41,022 bases of DNA from an uncultured Collinsella sp. (GTDB lineage: Bacteria; Actinomycetota; Coriobacteriia; Coriobacteriales; Coriobacteriaceae): contig UQHK01000018.1 in assembly GCA_900540855.1 (NCBI GenBank), positions 1 through 41,022 of the forward strand, written 5' to 3'. Of the stretch, positions 40,907 to 41,022 are shown in pieces. How positions within the stretch are numbered: the first letter of the stretch is position 1; each line of letters opens with the position of its first letter. The translations under genes were made by a program, and so were the position numbers. Under the pieces are notes generated by a model. That model searched no databases. It saw only the letters and a program-made list of their open reading frames with translations, and was not told the origin of the DNA.

Positions 40907-41022
40907 TCAGCCCCACAATCCGAGGACGTAGTCGTAGCAGGATCTGAGGGCTGACCTTCGCGGACACTCCGCACTGATATTGTCTGTATTGAAGACGTCG
41001 ATGATGCGCCCGTATACCATTG
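40907..41022 (-). CDS. C-terminal end of an unrecognised protein (partial)
   Basis: A minus-strand frame enters from the right edge and runs to a TGA at 40907-40909, with the visible part VYGRIIDVFNTDNISAECP then RRSALRSCYDYVLGLWG. The reading is coherent and ends near a hairpin, as a real 3' end would. The rest of the gene is outside the window. I do not recognise the family; it could also be chance, since only 38 codons are visible. Confidence 0.4.
   Translation of the reverse strand, partial: MVYGRIIDVFNTDNISAECPRRSALRSCYDYVLGLWG

Noticed and set aside
40577..40954. Plus-strand frame of 125 codons
   Set aside because: No ribosome binding site, low-complexity translation, and it crosses a hairpin and the end of a better minus-strand frame.

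Overview
The window looks like chromosomal DNA of a gut Coriobacteriia, most probably Collinsella. The reasons are high GC, strong AGGAGG-type ribosome binding sites, man-family PTS and SIS-domain sugar genes, an APC permease with an amidohydrolase, LytS/LytR-type two-component systems, and intergenic palindromes of a style I associate with Collinsella. The genus is inferred from gene content and style; no marker gene such as rRNA is present. About 37 protein genes and one tRNA are visible. All but two genes (a GntR regulator at 9705 and a C39-like protein at 37915) are read from the minus strand.

Region 1 (about 0.2-10.4 kb) is sugar uptake and regulation. Two GntR/UTRA repressors bracket a mannose-family PTS (IIAB, IIC, IID), two paralogous SIS-domain sugar-phosphate deglycase/isomerase genes, a HAD phosphatase, a YitT membrane protein and an EamA exporter. 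The first repressor shares a TATAACG-type motif with the PTS promoter and the EamA promoter. The second has its own repeated GCATACAA operators in the divergent gap to the second SIS gene. The gene set resembles Amadori-product (fructoselysine or glucoselysine) utilisation operons, but the substrate is not fixed by sequence.

Region 2 (10.4-20.9 kb) is mostly housekeeping: a GNAT acetyltransferase, a threonine-aldolase-like PLP enzyme, a PAP2 phosphatase, the transcription-repair coupling factor Mfd, endonuclease III, an ABC exporter and RmuC. Three of these (mfd, nth, rmuC) are DNA repair or recombination genes.

Region 3 (20.9-25.6 kb) is more accessory. It holds a lower-GC, translationally coupled pair (a nucleotidyltransferase-like protein and an HTH protein) that looks like a toxin-antitoxin or defence module, a small membrane protein, rubrerythrin, a MutY-like glycosylase without iron-sulfur cysteines, an Rrf2 regulator that does have them, and tRNA-Asp(GTC).

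Region 4 (25.9-37.6 kb) has a metallophosphoesterase, two paralogous LytS/LytTR systems, a GT2 glycosyltransferase coupled to the first kinase, a UMF1-type MFS transporter, a zinc-dependent phospholipase C family protein, and an amidohydrolase next to an APC amino-acid permease.

Region 5 (37.6-41.0 kb) holds a membrane-anchored C39-like protein, a repeat-rich gap with three tandem palindromic units, a carbamate kinase, and the end of an unrecognised minus-strand gene running off the window.

The gaps are full of palindromes. These include ordinary intrinsic terminators, long nested hairpins (near 53, 2166, 22951 and 25670), and a dispersed family of small hairpins with a GGGACAG-like core. 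The most interesting leads are the nucleotidyltransferase/HTH pair, the duplicated SIS/GntR sugar circuits with readable operators, the cluster-less MutY-like enzyme beside an Fe-S type Rrf2 regulator, and the hairpin families.
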